From positions 1 through 20,860 of the forward strand of contig DAOVGU010000151.1 in the NCBI GenBank assembly GCA_030672255.1: a stretch of 20,860 nt of DNA, read 5' to 3'. Each line of letters opens with the position of its first letter. The first letter of the stretch is position 1. The stretch is from a bacterium (GTDB lineage Bacteria > Ratteibacteria > UBA8468). This document shows positions 6,404 to 13,525 of the stretch, piece after piece. A program made the position numbers and the translations under genes. The notes under the pieces were generated by a model. The model was given only the letters and a program-made list of their open reading frames with translations. It did no database searches and was not told the origin of the DNA.

Positions 6404-8482
6404 ATGAAAAAAAATCTGGATTTTATTTTAGAGATTGGGACCGAGGAATTATCTCTTCAGGATATGAGACATCTATTAAAGGAATTTCCCCTTCTCTCAG
6501 AAAAAATCCTTACCAAAGAGAATATTCCCTTCAAGAAAATTTTTTCTTTTGCTACATCACGAAGAATTGTTCTCTATGTTAAGGGAATTGCTGATTATCA
6601 GGCCGAGAGGCTAATTGAAACATCCGGTCCTCCAAAAACAATCGCCTTTGACAAAGACGGTAATCCTACAGAAGCGGCCAGAGGTTTTGCTCGATCTCAA
6701 AAGGTAAAGGTTTCTCAACTTGAGGTAAAATATGTGGGTAAAAAGGAGGCTGTTTGTGCTGTTGTCAGAAAAAAAGGCAAACCAACCTCCTCTATCCTAA
6801 GGAGGGTATTGCCGGACCTTTTAAGCTCCTTCTCTTTCGCACAGCCGATGCGCTGGGGGAAGACAGGACTTTCCTTTTCCCGACCAATCAGATGGATTCT
6901 GGCTCTCCTTGATGAGAAGACCATCAGATTCAAACTTGAAAATTTAAACTCCTCCAACCTCACCCGCGGTCATCGTTTTTTAAGCCCGGGGCCTTTTCGG
7001 GTGAAGAATCCCGCCAGTTACTTTGACACTTTACAGAAAAATTTCGTTATTCTTGACCGGGAAATTCGGGCTTCTCTGATCAGAAAGGGAATAGAGGGAA
7101 TTTCCTCCTTAAAAGGGAAAAAGGGCGATAGCGATCTGATCGCAGAGAGCGGAGATCTTGTTGAGTATCCTGCTTTGCTTTGCTGCTCGATAGAGAAGGA
7201 ATATCTAATAATTCTTCCCGAAAGAATTATTGAATCTGCGATTAAGAAGGAAAGGGGAATTCCCTTTCGGGATGAAAGGGGAAACCTTCTTCCCTTATTC
7301 GCCATTGTAACAAATGGGAGTAAGAACAATAAAATTAGAAGTTCATATGAGGAGGTTCTGGGGGCAAAATTGGCCGATAGCAAGTTTTTCTATCAGAAGG
7401 ACTTAAGAAAACCTTTTGAAAAATATGGAGAGGAGCTCAAAAAAATTATCTTTCACAATCGGTTAGGCACAACCTTTGATCGGGTACGCAGAATAGAGAA
7501 ATTAGCAAGCCAGATCGGTAAAGATTTAGGGTTAAAAGAGATAGAAAGTTTAAAAAGAGGTTCTCTTCTTTGCAAAAATGATCTTGCCACCCAGATGGTG
7601 CGAGAATTTCCCGAACTTCAAGGCTTTATCGGTGGCCATTATAGTCTCCTCTCGGGAGAAAATGAATTGACTTCTCAGATTATCGAGCAACATTATTTGC
7701 CGCGATTTCCGGGAGATACGCTTCCCACAAGAACAGAGAGCATGGCTGCGGGAATAGCGGATCGGCTGATTACTATCTGCGGTTACTTCATCATTGGAAT
7801 TGATGGCTCTGGCTCTTCGGATCCTTATGGCATCCGGCGTTTAGCCAATGGCCTCATCGAAATCGTCTGGGAAAAACGGTTAAAACTTCATCTACCCAAT
7901 CTTCTTAAAAAGACAGTCTCTCTTTTTCCCTCTGCCACCGATACCATCTACCGAGGTCTTGTTGATTTCTTCAAGCAGAGGACAAATCTTCTTTTAGCAA
8001 ACGATGGCATATCTCCCGATATTCGGGATGCAGTTCTGATAGATCTTGGCGACCTTGTCCGGATAAGGAAAAAGGCTATTGTCCTCAAGCTATGGAAAAG
8101 GACAGCTTCAGCTTCTGCCTCCTTGATAGCATTTAGCAGGGTAACAAACATTCTAAAACAGGCAGAGAACTGGAAGATAAAACTACGCCCTTTCGGGGAA
8201 GAACTTTTAAAGGAGGAGGCGGAGAAAAAACTTTTTTCTGCTTATCAGAATATGATAAAGGACCTGCCCGAATTCTGGAAAAAGGAGGAGTACCAAAAAT
8301 ATCTGAAAAAATTGGAAGAGCTAAAGCCAGCGATCGATGACTTCTTTGACAATGTCTTAGTGATGGAGAAGAATGAAATTTTTAGGAATAATCGGCTTGG
8401 ACTCCTTTCTCTGATCAATCAAGAATTTTTAAAGTTAGCCGATTTTTCCCGGTTAACCACAGAAAACGCTGAAAAAATATGA
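6404..8482 (+). CDS. glyS: Glycine--tRNA ligase beta subunit
   Basis: tRNA-binding subunit of the bacterial alpha2beta2 glycyl-tRNA synthetase, which charges tRNA-Gly. The 692 residues match the family from end to end: DFILEIGTEEL at the start, FATSRRIVLYV (about 46-56), MRWG and FSRPIRW (about 147-164), a central HD-like segment with LCKNDLATQMVREFPELQG, DTLPTRTESMAAGIADR (about 440-456), GSGSSDPYGIRRLANG (about 465-480), and the C-terminal anticodon-binding region ending RNNRLGLLSLINQEF. The alpha subunit (glyQ) is not in the window. A strong promoter lies upstream but a repeat hairpin separates the Shine-Dalgarno sequence from the ATG. In the segment around 275-290, the usual HQKYF-like motif reads KKERGIPF, a departure worth aligning. 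Confidence 0.95.
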   Translation: MKKNLDFILEIGTEELSLQDMRHLLKEFPLLSEKILTKENIPFKKIFSFATSRRIVLYVKGIADYQAERLIETSGPPKTIAFDKDGNPTEAARGFARSQKVKVSQLEVKYVGKKEAVCAVVRKKGKPTSSILRRVLPDLLSSFSFAQPMRWGKTGLSFSRPIRWILALLDEKTIRFKLENLNSSNLTRGHRFLSPGPFRVKNPASYFDTLQKNFVILDREIRASLIRKGIEGISSLKGKKGDSDLIAESGDLVEYPALLCCSIEKEYLIILPERIIESAIKKERGIPFRDERGNLLPLFAIVTNGSKNNKIRSSYEEVLGAKLADSKFFYQKDLRKPFEKYGEELKKIIFHNRLGTTFDRVRRIEKLASQIGKDLGLKEIESLKRGSLLCKNDLATQMVREFPELQGFIGGHYSLLSGENELTSQIIEQHYLPRFPGDTLPTRTESMAAGIADRLITICGYFIIGIDGSGSSDPYGIRRLANGLIEIVWEKRLKLHLPNLLKKTVSLFPSATDTIYRGLVDFFKQRTNLLLANDGISPDIRDAVLIDLGDLVRIRKKAIVLKLWKRTASASASLIAFSRVTNILKQAENWKIKLRPFGEELLKEEAEKKLFSAYQNMIKDLPEFWKKEEYQKYLKKLEELKPAIDDFFDNVLVMEKNEIFRNNRLGLLSLINQEFLKLADFSRLTTENAEKI

Positions 8483-8489
8483 AACCACA

Positions 8490-8533
8490 TAGTGGACGAG
8501 CTTGCTCGTCTGTCAACCAAGGTTGACCACTAC
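8490..8533. repeat. AGTGG...CCACT double-hairpin repeat before glyA
   Basis: Outer arms AGTGG and CCACT enclose two palindromes, GACGAGCTTGCTCGTC and GTCAACCAAGGTTGAC. It occupies the gap between the glyS stop (8482) and the likely glyA ATG (8543). Related elements are at 17599-17652 and, split by another insertion, at 20052-20241. The reading frame stays open through it, which gives glyA an apparent upstream GTG start. Confidence 0.82.
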
Positions 8534-8542
8534 ATAAAAGAA

Positions 8543-9781
8543 ATGTCGTTAATAAAATCTGATCCGCAGGTTGCAGAAATCATCAAGAATGAGGAAATTC
8601 GCCAACAGGAAACACTCAATCTAATTGCTTCCGAGAACATCGCCGGAGCCTCCGTCCTGGAAGCAGCCGGCAGTCTCCTCACCAATAAATATGCCGAAGG
8701 TTATCCTTCTGGCAGATATTACGGTGGCTGTGAATATATCGATAAGATTGAGGAGCTTGCTATCTCCCGGGCAAAGAGGCTATTTAAGGCAGATTATGTC
8801 AACGTCCAGCCCCATTCAGGAACCCAGGCCAATATGGCGATCTATTTTGCCGTCTTGTCGCCAGGGGACAGAATCCTGGGCATGGATCTCGCCCACGGAG
8901 GGCATCTTACCCATGGAGCAACCATCAATTTTTCCGGGACATTTTACCGCAGTAGTTATTATGGGGTCGAGAAGAAAACGGGCCTTATTAATCTTGATGA
9001 TCTAGAAAAATTGGCAAAGAGAATAAGACCAAAATTAATCATCTGTGGAGCAAGCAGTTACCCCAGAAAAATTGATTTTCTCGGTTTTAGAAGAATTGCC
9101 GACAGTATCGGTGCTTGGCTTCTTGCCGATATTGCCCATATTGCAGGACTCATTGCTGTGGGTCTTCATCCCTCTCCGGTTGGCATTGGACAATTTGTGA
9201 CCACCACAACCCACAAAACACTGCGGGGTCCCAGGGGAGGAATGATCATCGCCGAAAAAAAATTTGGCAAGACCATTGACAGGATGGTATTTCCCGGAAT
9301 TCAGGGAGGTCCTCTAATGCACATCATTGCCGCGAAAGCGGTAGCATTGGGAGAGGCTCTGAAACCGGAATTCAAGCGCTATCAATCCCGGATTATCAAA
9401 AACAGCAAAAAGTTAGCGGAAGAGTTAAAGAAAAGAGATTTTCGTCCTGTCACCGGGGGCACAGACAATCACCTCATTCTCATCGATCTCACCAATAAAA
9501 ATATCAGTGGTTCTCAGGCAGAGAAAATCCTGGAGAGGGTTGGAATTGTGGTCAATAAAAATCTGATCCCCTTTGACCAAAAGCATCCGACAACCACCAG
9601 TGGTATTCGCCTGGGTACCCCTACTGTCACTTCTCGCGGAATGAAGGAGGCAGAGATGGTTCAGATTGCTGCCTGGATTGAAAAAGCTATCAACAATAGG
9701 AAAAACAAAAAAATAATTTCGAAGATTAGAAAAGAGATTAAAGAATTCTGTTATGAATTCCCGATCTATAAAAAAAAGTAG
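8543..9781 (+). CDS. glyA: Serine hydroxymethyltransferase
   Basis: PLP enzyme that converts serine and tetrahydrofolate to glycine and methylene-tetrahydrofolate, the main one-carbon source and the substrate for thymidylate synthesis. From the ATG at 8543 it has 412 residues, typical for the family. Signatures are LIASEN (27-32), NKYAEGYPSGRYYGG (48-62), QPHSGTQAN and DLAHGGHLTHG, and the PLP-binding lysine K225 in TTTTHKTLRGPRGG. A GTG at 8492 would add 17 residues, but those are encoded by a repeat and match nothing in the family, so I prefer 8543 although its ribosome site is weak. It follows glyS by 60 nt and overlaps the dCMP deaminase gene by 29 nt. That pairing makes sense, since both serve dTMP synthesis. 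Confidence 0.95.
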   Translation: MSLIKSDPQVAEIIKNEEIRQQETLNLIASENIAGASVLEAAGSLLTNKYAEGYPSGRYYGGCEYIDKIEELAISRAKRLFKADYVNVQPHSGTQANMAIYFAVLSPGDRILGMDLAHGGHLTHGATINFSGTFYRSSYYGVEKKTGLINLDDLEKLAKRIRPKLIICGASSYPRKIDFLGFRRIADSIGAWLLADIAHIAGLIAVGLHPSPVGIGQFVTTTTHKTLRGPRGGMIIAEKKFGKTIDRMVFPGIQGGPLMHIIAAKAVALGEALKPEFKRYQSRIIKNSKKLAEELKKRDFRPVTGGTDNHLILIDLTNKNISGSQAEKILERVGIVVNKNLIPFDQKHPTTTSGIRLGTPTVTSRGMKEAEMVQIAAWIEKAINNRKNKKIISKIRKEIKEFCYEFPIYKKK

Positions 9782-10217
9782 ACCCTCCTGGGATGAATAC
9801 TTCATGAAAATTGCCAAACTTGTGAGCACACGCTCCACCTGTCTTAGACGAAAGGTGGGGGCAATTATTGTCAAGGAGAAGAGGATTCTGGCTACCGGTT
9901 ACAATGGCGCGCCCACAGGCCTGGCCCATTGTCTGGATATCGGCTGTCTTCGGGAAAAGTTAAAGGTTCCTCCTGGAGAAAGGCAGGAGCTCTGCCGGGG
10001 GTTGCACGCTGAACAAAATGCCATTCTTCAGGCATCAAGTTCCCGAATTCCCCTGAAAGGAAGTAGCATCTATGTAACCTGCCAGCCCTGCATTACCTGT
10101 GCCAAGATGCTCGCCAACAGTGGAATTAGAAAAATCTTTATTATGGAAGGTTACCCGGATAGGTTTGCGCGAGAAATCTTGAAGGAGGCTAAGATAGAAT
10201 TGATAATGGTAAAGTGA
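9753..10217 (+). CDS. dCMP deaminase (ComEB-like)
   Basis: Zinc hydrolase that deaminates dCMP to dUMP, the precursor of dTMP. The 154 residues contain the conserved opening RPSWDEYFMKIAKLVSTRSTC (10-30, shown in part), TGYNGAP (48-54), the catalytic H85-A-E87 and the zinc cysteines C113 and C116 in PCITC. I chose the ATG at 9753 because an alternative at 9804 would remove the conserved SWDEYF. It overlaps the glyA 3' end by 29 nt, so the two genes are very probably translated from one message, and glyA supplies the methylene-tetrahydrofolate used in the next step of thymidylate synthesis. The stop codon TGA is also the first base triplet of the repeat that follows. The comEB name reflects homology, not proof of a competence role. 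Confidence 0.9.
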   Translation: MNSRSIKKSRPSWDEYFMKIAKLVSTRSTCLRRKVGAIIVKEKRILATGYNGAPTGLAHCLDIGCLREKLKVPPGERQELCRGLHAEQNAILQASSSRIPLKGSSIYVTCQPCITCAKMLANSGIRKIFIMEGYPDRFAREILKEAKIELIMVK

Positions 10218-10327
10218 CACAGGGATGTCATTGCGAGGAGCAAAGCAACGAAGCAATCTCAAGAAGTAAGAGGTTGCCACGCTCACTCTGTTCGCTCGCA
10301 ACGACTTCGTCGGATTGCCCCGTGTCA
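10215..10327. repeat. TCATTGCGAGG repeat inside TGACAC...GTGTCA arms
   Basis: TGACACAGGG (10215-10224) and CCCCGTGTCA (10318-10327) are inverted copies with one mismatch. They frame a long copy of the TCATTGCGAGGAGCAAAGC family with AAGCAATCTC, GGTTGCCACG and CTCGCAACGAC modules. It fills the gap after the dCMP deaminase gene, whose stop codon lies in the left arm. Confidence 0.82.
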
Positions 10328-10332
10328 GCATC

Positions 10333-10382
10333 AGGAGATGTTTCCCACAATGAATAATATGTGGGAAAGGTCTCCAGACCTT
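10333..10382 (+). promoter_or_regulatory. Candidate structured leader with alternative hairpins upstream of apbE
   Basis: AGGAG (10333-10337) is followed by a perfect 9-bp stem TTTCCCACA/TGTGGGAAA (10341-10349 with 10360-10368), and then GGTC/GACC (10369-10372 with 10377-10380). If both fold, AGGAG lies about 6 nt from the apbE ATG at 10384. Alternatively GGAGA (10334-10338) can pair with TCTCC (10371-10375) by extending the first stem, which would hide the ribosome site. The structure is seen in the sequence; a regulatory role is inference. Confidence 0.4.
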
Positions 10383-10383
10383 G

Positions 10384-11340
10384 ATGAAAGCTCGCAATGA
10401 CTTTGTCATTTTTGGCATTGTTCTGTCAGTTTTATTATTCCTTTCCGGTTGTGCGGAGAGAGCCTTCAAGAAATCGGCCCTTCTCTTGGGAACCCAGGTA
10501 GAGATTACCGTTTTTGAAAGGAATCCCAAAAAAGCAAGAAGAGCAATTAATCTTGCCTTAGAGAAGATAAGAGCCGAAGAGAGGAATTTAAGTTACTTTT
10601 CCGCGGAAAGTGAACTCTCTAAAATCAATAAGCAGGCGGGAAAAATGTGGGTAAAGGTATCCCCGGAACTTTTCTCCCTGATAAAGAAGTCACTTTGCTA
10701 TAGTCAGCTGACAGATGGAGCGTTTGACATTGCATATTCTTCTGGTGGTTATAAGAAAATCATTCTTGACGAGAAGAGAAAAAGGGTAAGATTCTCTCAG
10801 AAGGAAATGGCTCTGGACCTTGGGGGTATTGCTAAAGGATATATTGTCGATGAAACGGCTGAACTTCTTCAAAGAGAGGGAATAAAAAATGGCATGGTTA
10901 ATGCCGGTGGAGACCTCAAGGTCTTTGGAGAAAAAAGTTATCGAATTGGTATCAGAAATCCATTTAAAAAAAAGAATGTCATTGCGCGGAATGGGATTCT
11001 TCGCCTGTCATTGCGAGGAGTAAAACGACGAAGCAATCTCAATGACAGGTTCAGAACAGGCTCCGCAATCTCAAAAGTAATAAAGGTGAGGAATAAAGCG
11101 GTCTGTACCTCTGGGGGTTACGAAAGACCCGGCCATATCCTTAATCCAGCCACAGGAAAGTCTGCTTCCGGTCTCTCTAGCGTAACCATCATTTGTTCCA
11201 GCGGACTCGCTGCCGATGCTCTCAGTACCGCAGTTATAGTTATGGGAAGGGAAAAAGGGGAAAGGCTTTTAAAAAGGCTGGGTTTTTCTTACCTTCTCAT
11301 AGATTCTGAAGGAAATATAACCACGAATATGTCATTTTGA
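10384..11340 (+). CDS. apbE: ApbE-like FAD:protein FMN transferase lipoprotein with repeat insertion
   Basis: ApbE enzymes attach FMN to threonines of Rnf/Nqr and related proteins on the outer face of the membrane. The 318 residues begin with a lipoprotein signal (hydrophobic 7-19, lipobox LSGC, C23). They contain TDGAFD, the binding core LDLGGIAKGY (146-155), NAGGD (173-177), TSGGYERPGHILNPATG (about 242-258) and the metal-site region LAADALSTAV. Two oddities stand out. About 31 residues (around 200-230) between NPFKKKN and KVIKVRNKAVCTSG derive from nested repeats (10978-11072). The segment after GAFD that normally carries a VGPL..LWGF-like stretch is missing, so GAFDIAYS runs straight into GGYKKI. 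Residues 2-7 (KARNDF) also come from repeat sequence, and the stop lies in a repeat. It may be active or decaying. Confidence 0.82.
   Translation: MKARNDFVIFGIVLSVLLFLSGCAERAFKKSALLLGTQVEITVFERNPKKARRAINLALEKIRAEERNLSYFSAESELSKINKQAGKMWVKVSPELFSLIKKSLCYSQLTDGAFDIAYSSGGYKKIILDEKRKRVRFSQKEMALDLGGIAKGYIVDETAELLQREGIKNGMVNAGGDLKVFGEKSYRIGIRNPFKKKNVIARNGILRLSLRGVKRRSNLNDRFRTGSAISKVIKVRNKAVCTSGGYERPGHILNPATGKSASGLSSVTIICSSGLAADALSTAVIVMGREKGERLLKRLGFSYLLIDSEGNITTNMSF
10978..11072. repeat. Nested repeat insertion inside apbE
   Basis: An outer copy starts TCATTGCGCGGAATGGG (10979) and ends GGCTCCGCAATCTC. Within it sits a second copy starting TCATTGCGAGGAGTAAAAC (about 11009) and ending AATGACAGG. 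Both are read in frame as IARNGILRLSLRGVKRRSNL and following residues, with no stop. Removing about 31 codons restores a normal-looking ApbE junction. Confidence 0.85.
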
Positions 11341-11510
11341 CCCCTTCACTTGTCATTCTGAGCCCCGTATTTGATACGGGGCGAAGAATCTGAAGTCATT
11401 GCGAGGGATTCATCCCGAAGCAATCTCATAAGAAGTGAGGGATTGCCACGCTCATTTCATTCGCTCGCAATGACAGCAATGCTGTCATCTGTGTTAATCT
11501 GTGGTTAAAA
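11329..11510. repeat. Composite repeat array between apbE and recJ
   Basis: Three units follow one another. First, GTCATTTTGAC (holding the apbE stop) precedes GTCATTCTGAG with inner palindrome GCCCCGTATTTGATACGGGG and closing GAAGAATCTGAA (about 11351-11394). Next comes a TCATTGCGA copy with inner palindrome GGGATTCATCCC and closing CTCGCAATGACA (11397-11475). Last is the tail GACAGCAATGCTGTC plus ATCTGTGTTAATCTGTGG (to 11504), shared with the copy upstream of lptF. The array ends 2 nt before the recJ ATG. Confidence 0.85.
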
Positions 11511-11511
11511 A

Positions 11512-13263
11512 ATGATCTGGCAGATAAAAGCGGCCGATAAAAATTTATCCCGTATTGAATACGGGATCAGCAAAGAACTGGGAATCTCAAAAGTCCTTTC
11601 CCGAATCCTTATTAATCGGGGGATAAACGAGAGAAGAAGAGCGGAGAAATTTCTTCACCCTTCATTAGAAAATTTAGCCAATCCATTTTCCCTTGCCGGG
11701 ATGGAAAAAGCGGTAGGAAGGATCATAAAAGCAAAAGAAAAGGGAGAAAAGGTTCTTATTTATGGAGACTATGATGTTGATGGCGTAAGTTCGGTGGCTC
11801 TTTGTCTTATCATCCTTAAAGGACTGGGGCTAAATACTAATTTTTACATTCCCGAGCGACTAACCCAAGGTTATGGTCTCCATCAGGAAGCGATAAGATT
11901 AGCGCACGAGCAGGAGATAAGCTTAATTATTACCGTCGATTGTGGCATCACCAATAGAAAAGAGGTTCTTTTTGCCAGAAGTTTAGGGATTGACCTTATT
12001 ATTACCGACCACCATCTTCCTGAGGAAGAACAGAGACCAGAAGCCTTCGCCATTATTGATCCCGCTTGTAACCCCGTTAGAGATAAATCTCTAAACGGGG
12101 GTCAAACGATAGAAGAGGATTTTCGCGAACTGGCCGGTGTTGGCATTGCCTATAAATTGATGCAAGCCCTGTTAGATAGCATGCATCTGACAGGGCAACT
12201 ATTACCGTCACAGCACCTTGACCTTGTTGCCCTGGGCACAATAGCAGATTTGGCACCCCTCTTGGGAGAGAACAGAATTCTGGTCAAAGAAGGTTTAAAA
12301 GCAATAAAGGAATCAAAGAAGGAAGGCATAAGAGCGCTTCTTCGGGTTTCAGGGTTGGCCGATAAGGAGGTCAACACACATCATGTGGGTTTCGCCTTAG
12401 GGCCAAGGATTAATGCTATCGGTAGAATTGCTTCAGCAAATACAGCGGTTGAGCTACTTCTAACCGAATCTTACGAGGAGGCTGCCCTTCTTGCTAAATT
12501 ATTGGATGAGGAAAACCGCCATCGCCAAAATCTTGAGAAAAGAATGCTTGGGGAAGTATACTCTTTAATTGAAAGGGGGAAATTGGATTCAAATTACTCG
12601 ATTGTCCTCGCCAAGGAAGGGTGGCATCCCGGGGTGGCCGGAATTGTGGCGAGTAAAATTGTGGATAGATTTCATCGACCGACCATTATCCTAACTTTAG
12701 AAAAAGAGTTAGCCAGGGGCTCGGGAAGATCAATCGAAAATTTTCACCTTTTTCGTGCCGTAAAAAAATGCAAGGATCTATTGCTTTCCTATGGCGGGCA
12801 CAAGCTTGCCATTGGTTTAAGTTTAAAGAAGCAAAATCTCTCCCTCTTGCAAAAAAGATTGGAAGAGGAGGCAAGGGCCTCTATCTCCGAAGCCGACCTT
12901 GAAGAGAAAATTGTGGTTGACGCAGTTGTTTCCCTGCCGGAGATTACCCCCTCCCTCCTCGAAGAGCTGAGTGCTCTGGCTCCCTTTGGCCGGGGAAATC
13001 CCCGACCTCTCCTTGCCTCGCGAAATTTAAAAGTGGGAAAATTCATCAGAAAGAAGAATGGAAATCTCTTCTGCTGGTTAGAGGAGGAAGGAAGATATTT
13101 AGAGGCTGTGGGCTTTGGAATGGCCAAAACAATTGAGATTTCTCCAGGCGAGCTTGTTGATGCGCTCTACTCTCCCCGGATTAATAATTGGAATGGAATA
13201 AAGCGCATCCAACTGAATTTAAAGGATATAAAACCTGCAACCACGTCATTGCGAACGCAGTGA
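11512..13263 (+). CDS. recJ: Single-stranded-DNA exonuclease RecJ with three repeat-derived segments
   Basis: 5'-3' single-strand exonuclease for recombination, mismatch and base-excision repair. The 583 residues show the DHH core: YGDYDVDG (84-91), VDCGITN (142-148), DHH (166-168), GTIADLAPL (242-250) and RINAIGRI (299-306). The DHHA1 part has GWHPGVAGIVASKI (370-383) and SYGGHKLAIGL (426-436), followed by an OB-like C-domain. Repeat DNA has entered the frame three times. SRIEYGI (13-19) lies in the N-terminus. NPVRDKSLNGGQ (187-198) lies between IDP and LAGVG, a spacing of 22 residues where about 11 is usual. The C-terminal TSLRTQ and the stop codon come from the downstream TCATTGCGAA element. 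No ribosome site precedes the ATG; a repeat ends 2 nt before it. Catalytic residues are intact. Confidence 0.95.
   Translation: MIWQIKAADKNLSRIEYGISKELGISKVLSRILINRGINERRRAEKFLHPSLENLANPFSLAGMEKAVGRIIKAKEKGEKVLIYGDYDVDGVSSVALCLIILKGLGLNTNFYIPERLTQGYGLHQEAIRLAHEQEISLIITVDCGITNRKEVLFARSLGIDLIITDHHLPEEEQRPEAFAIIDPACNPVRDKSLNGGQTIEEDFRELAGVGIAYKLMQALLDSMHLTGQLLPSQHLDLVALGTIADLAPLLGENRILVKEGLKAIKESKKEGIRALLRVSGLADKEVNTHHVGFALGPRINAIGRIASANTAVELLLTESYEEAALLAKLLDEENRHRQNLEKRMLGEVYSLIERGKLDSNYSIVLAKEGWHPGVAGIVASKIVDRFHRPTIILTLEKELARGSGRSIENFHLFRAVKKCKDLLLSYGGHKLAIGLSLKKQNLSLLQKRLEEEARASISEADLEEKIVVDAVVSLPEITPSLLEELSALAPFGRGNPRPLLASRNLKVGKFIRKKNGNLFCWLEEEGRYLEAVGFGMAKTIEISPGELVDALYSPRINNWNGIKRIQLNLKDIKPATTSLRTQ
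11547..11567. repeat. Perfect palindrome in the recJ N-terminal codons
   Basis: Perfect stem arms around CCCGTATTGAATACGGG. It differs by one base from the inner palindrome in lptG (5796-5816) and is related to those at 11362-11382 and 17575-17595. It is read in the same frame as the lptG copy, giving SRIEYGI against SRIKYGI. Confidence 0.75.
12069..12102. repeat. Repeat insertion inside the recJ DHH domain
   Basis: CCCCGTTAGAGAT pairs with ATCTCTAAACGGGG with a single bulged base. It shares its 15-base left arm with the lptG repeat and is read in the same frame (NPVRD). It accounts for the extra residues between IDP and LAGVG. Confidence 0.85.
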
Positions 13264-13519
13264 AGCAATCCGACGTAGTCGTTGCGAGGAGTATTAACGA
13301 CGAAGCAATCTCAAGAAGTGAGGGATTGCCACGCCTTTCGGGCTCGCAATGACATTACTCGGGATAAACTCCGCAATCTCGTCTTTTTTGGATTGCCACG
13401 GACGCTGTGCGACGAGTAAGGAGCACGAGATAGCGTCGGGTGCGAGATGTGAGCACCCTGCCTGACGAAGCGATAGCTGAGGAGACTGCTAACGCTCCTC
13501 GCAATGACATCTGTGGTTT
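13245..13519. repeat. Large composite repeat between recJ and the RACo gene
   Basis: About 275 bp made almost wholly of TCATTGCGA-family pieces: GTCATTGCGAACGCAGTGAA, then GTCGTTGCGAGGAG, AAGCAATCTC, GGGATTGCCACGCC and CTCGCAATGACA, then TCCGCAATCTCG, TTGGATTGCCACGG, and a long GC-rich inverted section ending GCTCCTCGCAATGACATC. Pieces interrupt each other, as expected of repeated nested insertion. The start holds the recJ stop codon; the end (ATCTGTGGTTT) lies 7 nt before the next start codon. I see no gene, RNA or terminator in it. Confidence 0.85.
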
Positions 13520-13525
13520 CATAAT

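Noticed and set aside
8492..8542. Upstream GTG start for glyA adding 17 residues.
   Set aside because: These codons are the AGTGG...CCACT repeat, and the family begins near the ATG at 8543.
3305..10217. A competence locus, from comF and the ComEB-like deaminase.
   Set aside because: The genes are far apart, on opposite strands, and have housekeeping contexts; no DNA-uptake channel genes are present.
13245..13519. Possible CRISPR array or tandem repeat.
   Set aside because: Units vary in length, interrupt each other and lack uniform spacers; these are nested palindromic elements.
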